Shown: positions 9,495 to 17,619, counted from the first letter of the stretch. The stretch is 34,000 nucleotides of DNA from Symbiodinium natans (GCA_905221605.1 CAJNDS010002407.1:136001-170000), one strand, 5' to 3'. The notes: generated by a model from the letters alone, not told the origin. Program-made: numbers and translations.

Positions 9495-9832
9495 GAGGAT
9501 GCACTGATAGCTGCCTTCGACGAGGCCAGGCTTGTAAGGGTTTAGGGTTTAGGGTTTAAGGACCCTTAAAATGGTCCCAGCATGTGAGGGGTACATGAAG
9601 GGGGACCCTATAAGGGCCCATACCAAGGGACCATGAAACTACGCACAGAAGCCCTGTGGTGCCCTCTTGCCCATTTTTTGGGGTCGAGGTTCCCTTATAA
9701 GTGCTAGAATATGGTTGTTGGGCTACCACGGGGCTCTTCATGCATGATAGTAGGGTCCTTATCCTTACCATCCAGGGTGCCGAAGGTCGAGAGTTTAGAC
9801 CTAACGCCCTGATCCCCCTGAGGGGAGTCTAG
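9495..9832 (+). CDS. candidate two-exon gene end, unknown protein
   Basis: 9495-9539 encodes EDALIAAFDEARLVR between acceptor CGAACCAG and donor AAGG|GTTTAGGG; the frame is also open upstream without that acceptor. 9776-9832 (acceptor ACCATCCAG) continues in phase (GAEGREFRPNALIPLRGV) to a TAG. The intron is made of TTTAGGG units, a small inverted repeat and a family-A element. Product unknown. Confidence 0.5.
9571..9634. repeat. short inverted repeat ATGGTCCC/GGGACCAT
   Basis: A 64-bp hairpin-like unit related to the pair at 5418-5590, inside the intron between 9539 and 9776. Confidence 0.5.
9645..9730. mobile_element. TIR element, family A, copy 3, partly deleted
   Basis: Shares AGCCC..GTGGTGCCCT, GGTTCCCTTATAA and the right end TGGGCTACCACG with the copies at 11281 and 32655. 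The right half is shortened and the left end diverged. Confidence 0.7.
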
Positions 9833-9883
9833 GAGGATTTAGGGTTTGATTAGAGCTCAGCATTCACAAGAAACAAAGAAAAT

Positions 9884-9924
9884 AAATGCACTCTGTATAA
9901 ATAAAGAAATAAATAAATAAACAC
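9884..9924 (+). other. A-rich segment with several AATAAA words
   Basis: Overlapping AATAAATAAATAAA about 50 bp after the stop at 9832. It could be a polyadenylation signal or just a tetranucleotide repeat. Confidence 0.3.
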
Positions 9925-9951
9925 ATATAGAAGTAAAGTCATGAGCTGCAG

Positions 9952-10449
9952 GCACGAGGGGCTGAGGCCATCTCAAGCCCGGCTAGGAGGTTTAGGGTCT
10001 AGCGCTTTACTAAACGATCGACTCATGGGTTCCCCGTACTACCCCCCTCTACTTGGAGGGGTTTAGGGTTTAGGGTTTAGGGTTTAGGGTTTAGGGTTTA
10101 GTTATAAGTCAACTATTGACCTACTTAGGGGACTTAGGGGGCTTATAAGTACAGTTATGATTAGCGTTGTACGTACCCTAAACCTCCAAGTATGCTACCC
10201 CCCCTAGGTTCCCGCCATATTGAAGGCTATTGAGGGTTCAATAAGCCTAGTTAAGGTTATCTAAGGGGGAACCTAGGGGGGGTAGTGTAGAGGCGGTAGT
10301 AGGGAAACCCGGGAAACCCATGATATACCCGCTACATGTCCCACAGGCTCATCCTCCCCAAGCTGCCTAGACCGCCAAAAATCCTTCAAGTCCCTAAACT
10401 CGTCCGACAGTATTTGCGTCATATGTCTTTCAAAAAGCCGGACATGTGA
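9952..10449 (+). CDS. candidate two-exon piece around a nested element
   Basis: 9952-9989 (acceptor GAGCTGCAG) ends AGGAG|GTTTAGGG. 10347-10449 (acceptor TGTCCCACAG) continues in phase (LILPKLPRPPKILQVPKLVR...) to a TGA. An alternative starts at the ATG at 9942 and gives, in the other frame, a cysteine-rich tail with ICVICL. Both are open and I cannot decide. The intron consists mainly of the nested TIR elements at 10024-10321. Confidence 0.35.
10024..10321. mobile_element. TIR element, family E, copy 2, containing a nested element
   Basis: Left end ATGGGTTCCCCGTACTACCC; the right end is its imperfect inverse. The left arm is interrupted after CCCCCCTC by a complete family-F element (10052-10190) and resumes at GCTACCCCCC. 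Without it the copy is similar in size to the one at 1370-1521. Confidence 0.75.
10052..10190. mobile_element. TIR element, family F, copy 2, with telomeric core
   Basis: Ends CTTGGAGG/CCTCCAAG; shares GGGGCTTATAAGT and the right end with the copy at 16315-16442. TTTAGGG units fill 10058-10101. It sits inside a family-E element and is the younger insertion. Confidence 0.75.
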
Positions 10450-10456
10450 ATGCTCA

Positions 10457-10565
10457 CCCTAAACCCTAAACCCTAAACCCTAAACCCTAAACCCTAAACC
10501 CTAAACCCTAAACCCTAAACCCTAAACCCTAAACCCTAAACCCTAAACCCTAAACCCTAAACCAG
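10457..10565 (-). repeat. CCCTAAA tract, about 15 units
   Basis: Nearly perfect CCCTAAA units ending AAACCAG, which serves as acceptor for the island at 10566. Confidence 0.95.
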
Positions 10566-10704
10566 GCCAGCCGGAATGCGGCGTCCCTGATTGGCGTCTG
10601 CTCCGCTGCAGAGGCCGGCGGCATGGAGCACCCTAATCTAAGCCCCCAAGCCCTGCTCTCAGCCAGCACCCCCCCAACTACCCATTACAACCATAATAGT
10701 AGGG
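10566..10704 (+). CDS. candidate exon, 46 codons, unknown protein
   Basis: Acceptor AAACCAG straight out of CCCTAAA repeats, then an open frame starting ASRNAASLIGVCSAAEAGGM, and donor AGGG|GTTTAGGG into TTTAGGG repeats. It is the clearest example of an exon bracketed by inverted telomeric tracts. A second frame is open for part of it. Confidence 0.5.
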
Positions 10705-11021
10705 GTTTAGGGTTTATGGTTTAGGGTTTAGGGTTAGGGTATATAAGTCCCCTTTGTTAAAAGGTAGTTGGGGGATGCCGGAGCATGCTAGGGTTCAGAG
10801 CTTGGTGTAGTGAGAAGTAGGCGCGCGCGAGGAAGGAGCCCTGCATTTGAGGACGTTTGTGGGATTGTTTCAGTTTCGGATTCTAGGGTTTCGGTCGCCA
10901 TCTCACATCAAGGTCGAACACGAGAAGGGAGATACCGTCATGGGAAGTGTCACATCGTTGCATAGTATCGACTCTGTAGCTCGTCTAGCACTGTAGGCTT
11001 GCACTCCTTGCATTTGTCCAC
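10705..11021 (+). other. upstream region of the HpsN-like gene
   Basis: After TTTAGGG units (10705-10737) the sequence is mostly unique. An open stretch from 10880 (after TTGTTTCAG) to a TAG at 10990 could be a last exon of an upstream gene. CTGTAG at 10988-10993 could be a trans-splice acceptor for the leader of the ATG at 11022, if this is a dinoflagellate. No promoter motif recognised. Confidence 0.35.
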
Positions 11022-12632
11022 ATGGCCTTCCGGAGAAGTTGCGCGTTGCTGGCACCGCGGTGGCTGTACCGTGGTGTCAAGGCAGAGACGCGCGCCCGCA
11101 CGGAGTCCACGGTTAGCAATGTCAGCGAGATTGTCAAGGAGATTCTGCAGGATGTCCGACACGGTGGAGGCGCCTCACTGGACAAGTACTGTATGAAGTT
11201 TGACCGCGTCCCGCACCAGCAGCTGCAAGAACGTGACATTGAGCAGTGTCTGGGCCAGTGCACCAAGACACAGTTAGAGGCTTGGTAGGCCAGTGGTACC
11301 CTTTACCCTATTTTTAGTTCTGGGTCCCCTTATAAAGTATTTTAACCCCAAGAAGGGTGCCCTTATGGTAGGAGGGTCACTGGGCTGCCAAGGAGGACAT
11401 CAAGTATGCACAGGGCAACATACGCAAGTTCGCAGAGCTTCAGCGCGAAGCCCTGAAGGATCTCGAGGTCGAAACGAGACCAGGGGTCGTTCTCGGCCAC
11501 AAGCACATTCCCATTCAAAACGTCGGCTGCTATGTGCCAGGTGGCAAATTCCCCCTTATCGCCTCCGCTCACATGTCCGTGCTCACAGCAAAGGTTGCAG
11601 GATGCGACCGTGTCGTCGCATGCACAGCTCCCATGCCCGGTGGTGAGCCAGGTCGTCTGCCGCACATCACGATTGCCGCAATGCACTTGGCAGGCGCCGA
11701 CGAGATCTACCTCATGGGCGGTGCGCAGGCCATCGCCGCCATGGCCTACGGCACAGAAAGCATCAAGCCAGTGGACTTCATTGCGGGACCTGGCAACGCA
11801 TTCGTGGCCGAGGCGAAGAAGCAGGTCTTCGGCCAGGTGGGCATCGACCTACTAGCAGGTCCCACCGAGACGCTGCTCCTGTGCGATGACTCCGTGGATG
11901 CAGAGATCACTACAGCAGATCTCCTCGGTCAGGCTGAGCATGGCTACAACTCACCCGTGATTCTCGTGACCACATCGGAGAAGTTGGCTAAGGAGACCCT
12001 CGCTCGTGTGCAGGAGGAGCTCAAGATTCTGCCAACGAAAGAGACCGCGGAGGTCTCTTGGCGGGACTACGGCGAGGTGATTGTCGTGGACAGTGACGAG
12101 GAGATGCTTGAAGTGGCTGAAGAGATTGCAGGTGAGCATGTGCAGGTGGGGGTTTTACGCAATTGGGGGGCTGCCCTTTTTGGGTCCTTATTAAAGTAAG
12201 GGAATCCTACTATTTGGGGTTTACTTTAGGGGTTCCCTATTTTCGAAAAAAGCCCAGGTCATGCATCGCGATTGGGGTTTCTTTGGGAAGAATCTCCGCA
12301 ACTATGGTGCCCTCTTCCTAGGCGTGGAGACCAACGTGTGTTATGGCGACAAGGCCATCGGCACCAACCACACGCTGCCAACCCAAACCGCAGGCCGATA
12401 CACTGGAGGTTTGTGGGTGGGCAAGTTCATCAAGACGCACACTTACCAACATGTCTCCCAGGAGGCTTCAGTTGAGATTGGTGAGTATTGCTCAAGGCTT
12501 TCTGGTTATGAGAACTTTGCCGGCCACAAGGAGCAGGCAGATGTACGCCTCAGGCGGTGGAAGCCGGGCTATGACACCAAGTATTACACAGGGGCACAGA
12601 ATCAGACCCTCAGTCGCCCATCATCGGCATAG
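11022..12632 (+). CDS. histidinol-dehydrogenase-family enzyme, HpsN-like (sulfopropanediol dehydrogenase type), 3 exons
   Basis: Zinc- and NAD-dependent four-electron alcohol dehydrogenase of the HisD superfamily. Exons 11022-11279, 11396-12145 and 12258-12632 join in phase 0 into 460 residues, slightly longer than bacterial relatives (about 430-440). The zinc ligands of HisD are present as Gln265 and His268 (GQAEH), Asp367 (YGDK) and His426 (FAGHKEQ). The catalytic Glu-His pair is Glu333-His334 (AGEHVQV). The NAD-site run [14 protein letters not shown] is intact. Signatures such as [10 protein letters not shown] and [11 protein letters not shown] resemble, from memory, bacterial HpsN, which oxidises 2,3-dihydroxypropanesulfonate to sulfolactate, more than true HisD of histidine synthesis. 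The first 20 residues ([20 protein letters not shown]) are basic and hydrophobic without acidic residues, suggesting a mitochondrial presequence. Intron 1 (11280-11395, GC-AG) is a TIR element; intron 2 is GT-AG. Substrate remains inferred. Confidence 0.93.
11281..11392. mobile_element. intron 1 of the HpsN-like gene = TIR element, family A, copy 1 (introner-like)
   Basis: Ends CTTGGTAGGCCAGTG and, in reverse, CTTGGCAGCCCAGTG. It is flanked by the 4-bp duplication GAGG (11277-11280, 11393-11396). Removing the element plus one GAGG restores TTA GAG GAC ATC AAG, i.e. LEDIK, matching the family alignment with no extra residues. The splice would be GC-AG: GAG|GCTTGG ... CCAAGGAG|GAC. No in-phase GT-AG choice gives an open, full-length product. 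Related copies: 9645-9730, 13801-13859 and 32655-32763. Confidence 0.88.
12146..12257 (+). other. intron 2 of the HpsN-like gene, hairpin-prone
   Basis: A 112-nt GT-AG intron (CAG|GTGGGGG ... AAGCCCAG|GTC), fixed by the protein reading VQVMHRDW. CAGGT repeats at both junctions, as a 5-bp duplication would. Inside, TAAAGTAA and TTTACTTTA can pair, and GGGTCCTTATTAAAGTA resembles the GGGTCCCCTTATAAAGTA of intron 1, suggesting a decayed relative of the same element type. Confidence 0.7.
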
Positions 12633-12711
12633 GTGAGATTGCCACACCGGTTTAGGGTTTAGGGTTTAGGGTTTAGGGCTTCGAATAGGGGCCTTCTGCG
12701 TTTGCGCGCAG
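12633..12711 (+). other. 3' side of the HpsN-like gene
   Basis: The stop codon is the TAG in GCATAG|GTGAGATTG, exactly where a strong donor also lies, so a 3'-UTR intron or alternative end is possible. About four TTTAGGG units follow (12649-12677). Confidence 0.4.
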
Positions 12712-12953
12712 CCCACAGAAGTCGGAGCGAAGCGCCCGTCTTTGGAGGAACGGTTGCACTTGTGCCAGGCATGGCCCCCTGCGTAATATAGGGGTCGGTG
12801 TAAGTACTACTAGTAGTTTGGGCCCTATTAGAACTCTACTATAATGCCCCCCCCAAGACCTTATTCCAACTACTCAGGCCCCTATATTATTTGCGTTTCT
12901 CAGCTGAGCTGAGAGGAGCTGCAGAGACAATTGGTCACTCAGTTCCCCCTGAG
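12712..12953 (+). CDS. candidate exon pair interrupted by a TIR element
   Basis: Acceptor TTTGCGCGCAG. Segment 12712-12783 is open in three frames; segment 12904-12953 (from 12896 if excision is duplication-precise) is open mainly in one (LRGAAETIGHSVPPE) and ends GAG|GTGAGC. Removing the element plus one TGCG, or splicing GTAATA ... TTTCTCAG, both keep one frame open (starts PQKSERSARLWRNG). Product unknown. Confidence 0.35.
12784..12891. mobile_element. TIR element, family I
   Basis: Ends TAATATAGGGG/CCCCTATATTA in inverted orientation, flanked by TGCG on both sides (12780-12783 and 12892-12895). Non-coding, about 108 bp. It may act as an intron. Confidence 0.7.
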
Positions 12954-13184
12954 GTGAGCATCGCTTGATAAACGTATGTCGGGCCCCTCTAGGGTTTAGG
13001 GTTTATGAGCGGTTCTGCGTTTAGGGTTTACGGTGTAGGGTTTAGGGTTTAGAGCCAGGGAGGGATGTGAGGAATACTGTGGGGATGTTCCCTCATCAGG
13101 TTTGTGGGTTTCGGGTTCAGCAGGTTAGTGAGGGTCTCCTGCCCTAAACCCTAGACCCTAAACCCTAAACCCTATAGTTCCCAG

Positions 13185-13320
13185 CCTCGAACGGAGCTCC
13201 CAAAAAGAGAAAGAACGCAGATAGCAAAGACCAGGTATGGAGCGAATAAGCCTCGGTAATCAGCCCTTCCTGTCCTAACAGCCTCTACTTTACGTAGAGT
13301 TGGGCTCACTGAAACACTGA
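13185..13320 (+). CDS. candidate exons with a PKKRK-type basic motif
   Basis: 13185-13234 (acceptor GTTCCCAG, donor CAG|GTATGG) encodes SNGAPKKRKNADSKDQ, containing a classical nuclear-localisation-like PKKRK. 13282-13320 (acceptor GTCCTAACAG) continues in phase (PLLYVELGSLKH) to a TGA. Both short; product unknown. Confidence 0.4.
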
Positions 13321-13476
13321 AACCTCAGCCCTAAACTCAATCTTAATCCTTCAGAGTTCAGGGTTGAAGGTTCTCTAAATCCGAAACCCTAAACCCCAAA
13401 CCCTTAACCCTGAACCCACAACCCTTAACCCTGAACCCTAAACCTCTGGGTTGCCGCACCTGCCCACTCTCTGCAG

Positions 13477-13576
13477 AGCGCTGCAACCCTTGCGGAGCTC
13501 GTGGCCTCGGCAGAACCGAAGGCCCCGGTGGGGGCGATGGGGGGAAGGTCTGCTGGAGAGGTGCAAGTGCAAGAGG
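13477..13576 (+). CDS. candidate exon, 33 codons, unknown protein
   Basis: Acceptor CACTCTCTGCAG after CCCTAAA-like units, open frame starting SAATLAELVASAEPKAPVGA, donor GAGG|GTCTAGGG into TTTAGGG-like repeats. The next island (about 13742-13805, PPFKQWDHGLDQQ) is plausible but out of phase. Confidence 0.45.
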
Positions 13577-13800
13577 GTCTAGGGTTGAGGGTTTAGGGGT
13601 TTAGGGTTTAGGGGTTTAGGGTTTGGGGGCTTAGGGGTTTAGGGGCTTAGGGGTTTAGGGCGTAGGGTGCAGGCTAGGTCCTAAGACCCAGAGCGTGTCT
13701 AGCTTTCCCTTTTCAATTGGGGCTGGTTCCCTCATCAGCCCCCCTTTAAGCAATGGGACCACGGTCTCGACCAACAGGCCATACCTTTTGGGGTTCAAGC

Positions 13801-13859
13801 TTGGCAGCCCAGGAGTGCCCTTGTCCCCTTTTGTTGGTTCAAGGTTCCCTTATAAAATA
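13801..13859. mobile_element. family A element, left half only (copy 4)
   Basis: CTTGGCAGCCCAGGAGTGCCC ... GGTTCCCTTATAA matches the left half of the other family-A copies. The sequence then changes abruptly to CCCTAAA units at 13860, so the right half was lost or replaced by telomeric repeat. Confidence 0.65.
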
Positions 13860-13953
13860 GCCCTAAACCCTAAACCCTAAACCCTAAGCCCTAAACCCTA
13901 AAGCCTAAACCCTAAACCCTAAACCCTTACTAGAACCAAGAATCTCTTAGACA

Positions 13954-14067
13954 TCCCTCAGGGTCCATGTACCGATTAATTGGGCCGTAAAGTGCCTTAA
14001 AGTACTTCCTGTACAGGGACTTTGGGGCCCAAGTATATAATAGTAAGGTGCATGGACACCTTAGGGC
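13954..14067. mobile_element. TIR element, family D, copy 3
   Basis: CCCTCAGGGTCCATGTACC at the left; GGTGCATGGACACCTTAGGG at the right. The interior GGGGCCCAAGTATATAA matches the copies at 2174, 25637 and 33651. Confidence 0.8.
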
Positions 14068-14263
14068 TCTAGGCTCAACAGCTGCGCCAGGAGCCTTATA
14101 TTCCAGCATGGAGTTTTTTGGCAAAAGCAGCTCGAAAAGTTCTCAGAGCCCCTAAACCCTAAACCCATAGGGTCCCTTAACCCTAAACCCTAAACCCTAA
14201 ACCCCAAACCCTAAACCCTAAACCCCGAACCCACACCAAACCTTAAACCCTAGAGCAATCCAG

Positions 14264-14386
14264 GGGCGAATTCGGAAGTTTGAGTCGAGGGAGAGAGTTG
14301 GTTGTCGCTGTTGCAGGGACCTCGGTGCGGGTGCACTGCGTCCCGTGTCACGGGCATCCAGCACTGGCCACGTTGATGGATATAGG
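14264..14386 (+). CDS. candidate exon, 41 codons, unknown protein
   Basis: Acceptor GCAATCCAG after CCCTAAA units; open phase-0 frame (starts GRIRKFESRERVGCRCCRDL) to ATAGG|GTTTCGGG, followed by TTTAGGG repeats. Basic and Cys-containing; no motif recognised. Confidence 0.5.
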
Positions 14387-14629
14387 GTTTCGGGTTTAGG
14401 GTTTAGGGTTATAGGGTTTAGGGTTTAGGGTTTGTTTAGGGTTTAGGGTTTAGGGTTTAGGGTTTAGGGGTAAGCCGTATGGTTCCATGATATGTTTTTC
14501 AAGGGCACAGGGGCCTAGGTCTTGGGGTGTGTAGGGTCTGTTCAGAGTTAGGGGGGGGTTGAGTTCAGAGTTCGGGGGAGTTGTGTGGTTCTTGGGTGTA
14601 TTGGTTCTTCACTCCTCCCACCCGATCAG

Positions 14630-14700
14630 GGCCGACACGGCCGCACAAGATGCCTGTCCCAAAGCTTCCTTGTCTCGCCCCCCAAAACCTAAGTAGCTGG
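14630..14700 (+). CDS. candidate short exon with strong donor
   Basis: Acceptor CCACCCGATCAG, 23 open codons (starts PTRPHKMPVPKLPCLA), donor TGG|GTAAGTAC. Not in phase with the preceding candidate, so an exon may be missing between. Confidence 0.35.
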
Positions 14701-15025
14701 GTAAGTACACATTACACTTTTTGGGATACTAGAGTCCCCTAGAGAACTGAAAGTGTGCACTTTTTTTTTTTTTTTGGGGGGGGGGGGTTTATGAACTCAG
14801 CAACTCAGCAACTAAGAAACAGCACAACAGCCATGGATCCTTAAAGCCCTATAAACCCCAAACCCGAAACCCCAAACCCCAACCCTAAACCGTAAACCCA
14901 GACCGCAACCCTGGCCCCACCCTGCAAGCTGAAAGACTGAGCCCCTACACCCCAAACCCTCTACAGGTCTCCCCAAGCTCGTGTCGAAACAGGGTTGCAT
15001 TCCTGTTATGGGTGGATGTATTGAC

Positions 15026-15073
15026 AGGTTCCTTTTAAATATTGGTGAGTGCATATTTGGGGTGTCCTTCTTT
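15026..15073 (+). repeat. dispersed repeat, family L, copy 1
   Basis: AGGTTCCTTTTAAATATTGGTGAGTGCAT...GGTGTCCTTCTTTTGG is repeated in inverse orientation at 25021-25085. Confidence 0.6.
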
Positions 15074-15089
15074 TGGGTACGGTTGTGAG

Positions 15090-15179
15090 AACGACCTCAC
15101 TTCACGGCACTGCTGCAATGAGGCTCATGGCTCCTTTTGCAGGGCGTGCGGCTTGGCAGAAAGGTTTCGCGAAGGCCTG
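15090..15179 (+). CDS. weak candidate exon before a poly-G run
   Basis: A frame reading TSLHGTAAMRLMAPFAGRAA and on to WQKGFAKAW looks coding but runs into a G-rich run (15181-15203). A second frame is open too. The donor may be at 15227 (GCAAG|GTTTGGGG). Confidence 0.3.
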
Positions 15180-15332
15180 GGGAGGGGGTGGGGGGGGGGG
15201 GGGCGGACTGCAGAGGTTGGGTGCAAGGTTTGGGGTTTGGGGCTTTCGAGGGGGTGGGGGGGGGTCAGGGTTTAGGGTTTAGGATGTAGGGTGTAGGGTG
15301 TAGGGTGGTGGGGGGAGGTGGGGGTGGGGCAG

Positions 15333-15799
15333 CACTGGGAGCTTGATGCGCCAGCCCGGAAGGTTCAGGGTACAAGAACGACGTTGGGTTTTGGATCGAG
15401 AGCTTGGCGTTGGTTGAATAGATGCTACCCGGGCAATCTTAAACCTGTGATGACAGCCCTCAACGCTACATGCCACCCCCCCACGGCCGAAGCCCCCTCC
15501 CCACCTTCCGCAACTACGCCTGCTTGAGCTGGACAGGGCAAGTCCTTCGCGCTTCGCATCTCAACAGCTCTTCTGCTGACTTCGCTGATGCTGGCCGCCC
15601 TCCTTCTTTAGACCCTGACTTAGCGACCGTTCGGAATATCCCCTCCCTACTTGTCGTTTAGACAAAGGCGCACTGCAACAAATGAGCTCGGTTGTGGCAG
15701 CTGCTGCTAAAAAGCATCCTAAGGGGTTTAGGGGTTGCATCGCTGGGGTGGACACGGAGGACCTTCATGTTCATGTGGAGATCCACCCGCTCAGATGAA
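15333..15799 (+). CDS. coding region in three successive frames; exon group or decayed gene
   Basis: 15333-15527 is open for 64 codons to TGA (includes WELDAPARKVQGTRTTLGFG). 15527-15661 is open in another frame to TAG (includes RASHLNSSSADFADAGRPP). 15619-15799 is open in the third frame to TGA (includes AKKHPKGFRGCIAGVDTEDL). All three look coding. They may be exons with overlapping wrong-frame ends, or one gene with frameshifts. Family not recognised. Confidence 0.45.
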
Positions 15800-15860
15800 A
15801 GAAACCGGAAGGACCTCGACTGAGCCACTCTGCTTCCTCTACGCTTTGCACTAGACCCCC

Positions 15861-15966
15861 CAGAGACTCCAAAACCCCCTAAATTAAGGAGTATACCTTA
15901 AATTATAATTGCAACCCTAATGTGATTTAAGATATCTTCCTTAATTAAGGGGTTTTGGAGTCTCTG
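15861..15966. mobile_element. TIR element, family G
   Basis: About 28-bp ends, CAGAGACTCCAAAACCCC at both termini in inverted orientation, continuing with TTAATTAAGGA-like sequence. AT-rich centre. No duplication seen. Single copy in the window. Confidence 0.75.
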
Positions 15967-15984
15967 ACACTAAAACCCTGATAG

Positions 15985-16142
15985 CCGGAAGCCCGAAACC
16001 CGCAAACCCCGACCTGCTGAACTTGGTGCCCTGACAGCCCAGGAGTACATTCCGGACAATTCGTTCTGGCCCAACAAAGCTGGTCTTTGGACACTGTTCA
16101 CCGTGGCGATCATCACCTTTCCTGTGCAGGGGGTGGCATGGC
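15985..16142 (+). CDS. candidate exon with one hydrophobic segment
   Basis: Open for 52 codons from an AG at 15984 to TGGC|GTAAGAAG, a strong donor. Contains AELGALTAQEYIPDNSFWPN followed by a likely membrane segment WTLFTVAIITFPVQGVAW. The frame stays open past the donor to 16336. Probably part of a membrane protein; family not recognised. Confidence 0.5.
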
Positions 16143-16314
16143 GTAAGAAGTTTCAGCCGTCTCGTGGGTTCTCCACCCGCCTTCCTCTTCACATGAAAGA
16201 TAGCCTGGTCCGACTGTCACCCGCAGCAGCCGTATCTAGCACCCACAATAAATCCACTGCGAACCCTAAACCTCAAAGCCTGAAACACTACAAGCCGTAT
16301 CAGTTAGGGCCTCA

Positions 16315-16442
16315 CTTGGAGGTTCAGGGCACTTAGTAACCCAATTATGACTGTACTAAAAAACCCAATTATATCCCTATTTGGGTACTTCAGGGGCTTA
16401 TAAGTGGGTTTAGTGGGTTACTAAGTACCCTCAACCTCCAAG
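16315..16442. mobile_element. TIR element, family F, copy 1
   Basis: About 28-bp ends starting CTTGGAGGTTCAGGGCACTT, nearly perfect inverted repeats (reverse right end CTTGGAGGTTGAGGGTACTT). Flanks CTCA and CACA are near-identical but not an exact duplication. Copy 2 is at 10052-10190. Confidence 0.8.
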
Positions 16443-16652
16443 CACAGTTCATCCATGGCCAAAAGAACCCTAAACCGCGCAAAATCGGGTCTCCTTCCCC
16501 GTATGGAGCCGCAAAGCCTTTCGAGGTTCATTTGGGCCCTGAACCTTAATTAAACCCTTTAGGCCCTAAAACAAGTAGGGCCTCCTAGCTTCATCAAAAA
16601 ACCCTAAACCCTAAAACCTAAACCCTAAACCCTAAACCGGTTTACGAGACAG

Positions 16653-17389
16653 CCCAAGAGGCTACGCTGCTGCGCGGCTTGCGCCGAGGTGCCGTGGGAC
16701 TTCTTGAGAAGGCTTCGGGTCAAGCGTTGAAAAGGGCTTGCAAGGGCTTTCAGGGGTTTTAGGGTTAGGGTTTAGGGTTTAGGGTTTAGGGTTTAGGGTT
16801 TAGGGTTTAGGGTTTAGGGTTTAGGGTTTAGGGTTTAGGGTTTAGGGTTTAGGGTTTAGGGTTTACCTGGGCTTGTGAGGGTTCGAAAGGGTGTATAGGG
16901 GTAGGTGCATTCGTGCATCCATGCCCAAGCAGTTCTCGAGGTGGCCTGCTTCTTCAGCCACTAGATCTCTGGTTCTTCGTAGGGAATGAGGGAATGAGGT
17001 ACCCTATAGAATCCCTTAAAGGGTATATGTAGGGCCCTCATTCCCTACTAAGAACCAGGGGGGAACGCAAGTAGCATGAAGGAAGCACACATTTCGAGGC
17101 GCACGGCGGAGAGCGCAGGTCGATCTTGGAGCCCAACCCCTCAACTTCTGAACCCTAGACTCACCCTTAACCCTACACCCTCTAGGACCCGGAGTGGGCC
17201 CCTTTTTTTCTACTTTTTTGGGGTTGGGGTTCCCGTAGAATCCCCTTTGAAACCAAAAAGGATACCCTTTTTATTCCTAGGATACTCCCGGGTCTAGCCC
17301 TTATCCCTAAGCTCAACCTTGTGGCCTGTGTTGGACAAGCCCTGCGCCATCGCGAGCTCATGAGTATCGGGAATGCTTGGAAGCCCTAA
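16653..17389 (+). CDS. candidate multi-exon gene piece, unknown protein
   Basis: Chained islands: 16653-16755 (33 codons, QEATLLRGLRRGAVGLLEKA..., amphipathic; donor GGG|GTTTTAGGG), 16905-16978 (includes MPKQFSRWPASSATRS), 17059-17118 (NASSMKEAHISRRTAES) and 17312 onward. For the last, the phase-consistent frame reads QPCGLCWTSPAPSRAHEYRE and on; another frame (starts LNLVACVGQALRH) ends in a TAA supplied by CCCTAA at 17387. The intron 16979-17058 lies almost wholly in a TIR element; the intron from 17119 contains a family-B element. No known family. Confidence 0.5.
16764..16864 (+). repeat. TTTAGGG tract, about 14 units
   Basis: Begins at the donor of the island ending 16755 and runs to 16864. 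Confidence 0.95.
16969..17058. mobile_element. TIR element, family H, coinciding with a short intron
   Basis: Inverted ends CTGGTTCTTCGTAGGGAATG and, in reverse, CTGGTTCTTAGTAGGGAATG (24 bp, one mismatch). The GT of TTC|GTAGGG and the AG of AGAACCAG| give an 80-nt GT-AG intron whose removal keeps the candidate frame. Confidence 0.7.
17182..17297. mobile_element. TIR element, family B, copy 2 (no telomeric core)
   Basis: CTAGGACCCGGAGT at the left and GATACTCCCGGGTCTAG at the right, flanked by the 4-bp duplication CCCT. It is the uninterrupted form of the copy at 31422-31657. Confidence 0.85.
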
Positions 17390-17489
17390 GCCCCCCATCC
17401 CCTCAACCCTGAACCCTAAACCCTAATCGCCCTAAGGCCTCAACCCTAAACCCTCCACGCTGAGCCCTAGACCCTGAACCCCAGCCCTA

Positions 17490-17600
17490 AACCCTAAACC
17501 CCTAAACCCTAAACCCTAAACCCTAAACCCTAAACCCTAAACCCCTAAACCCTAAACCCTAAACCCTAAACCCTAAACCCTAAACCCTAAACCCTAAACC
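17490..17600 (-). repeat. CCCTAAA tract, about 15 units
   Basis: Near-perfect units leading to the acceptor CCCTAAAG at 17619. Confidence 0.95.
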
Positions 17601-17619
17601 TCAACCATATACCCTAAAG

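Noticed and set aside
10347-10449. RING finger start (SICVICL)
   Set aside because: No following Cys/His pattern can be assembled in phase; the other frame is equally open.
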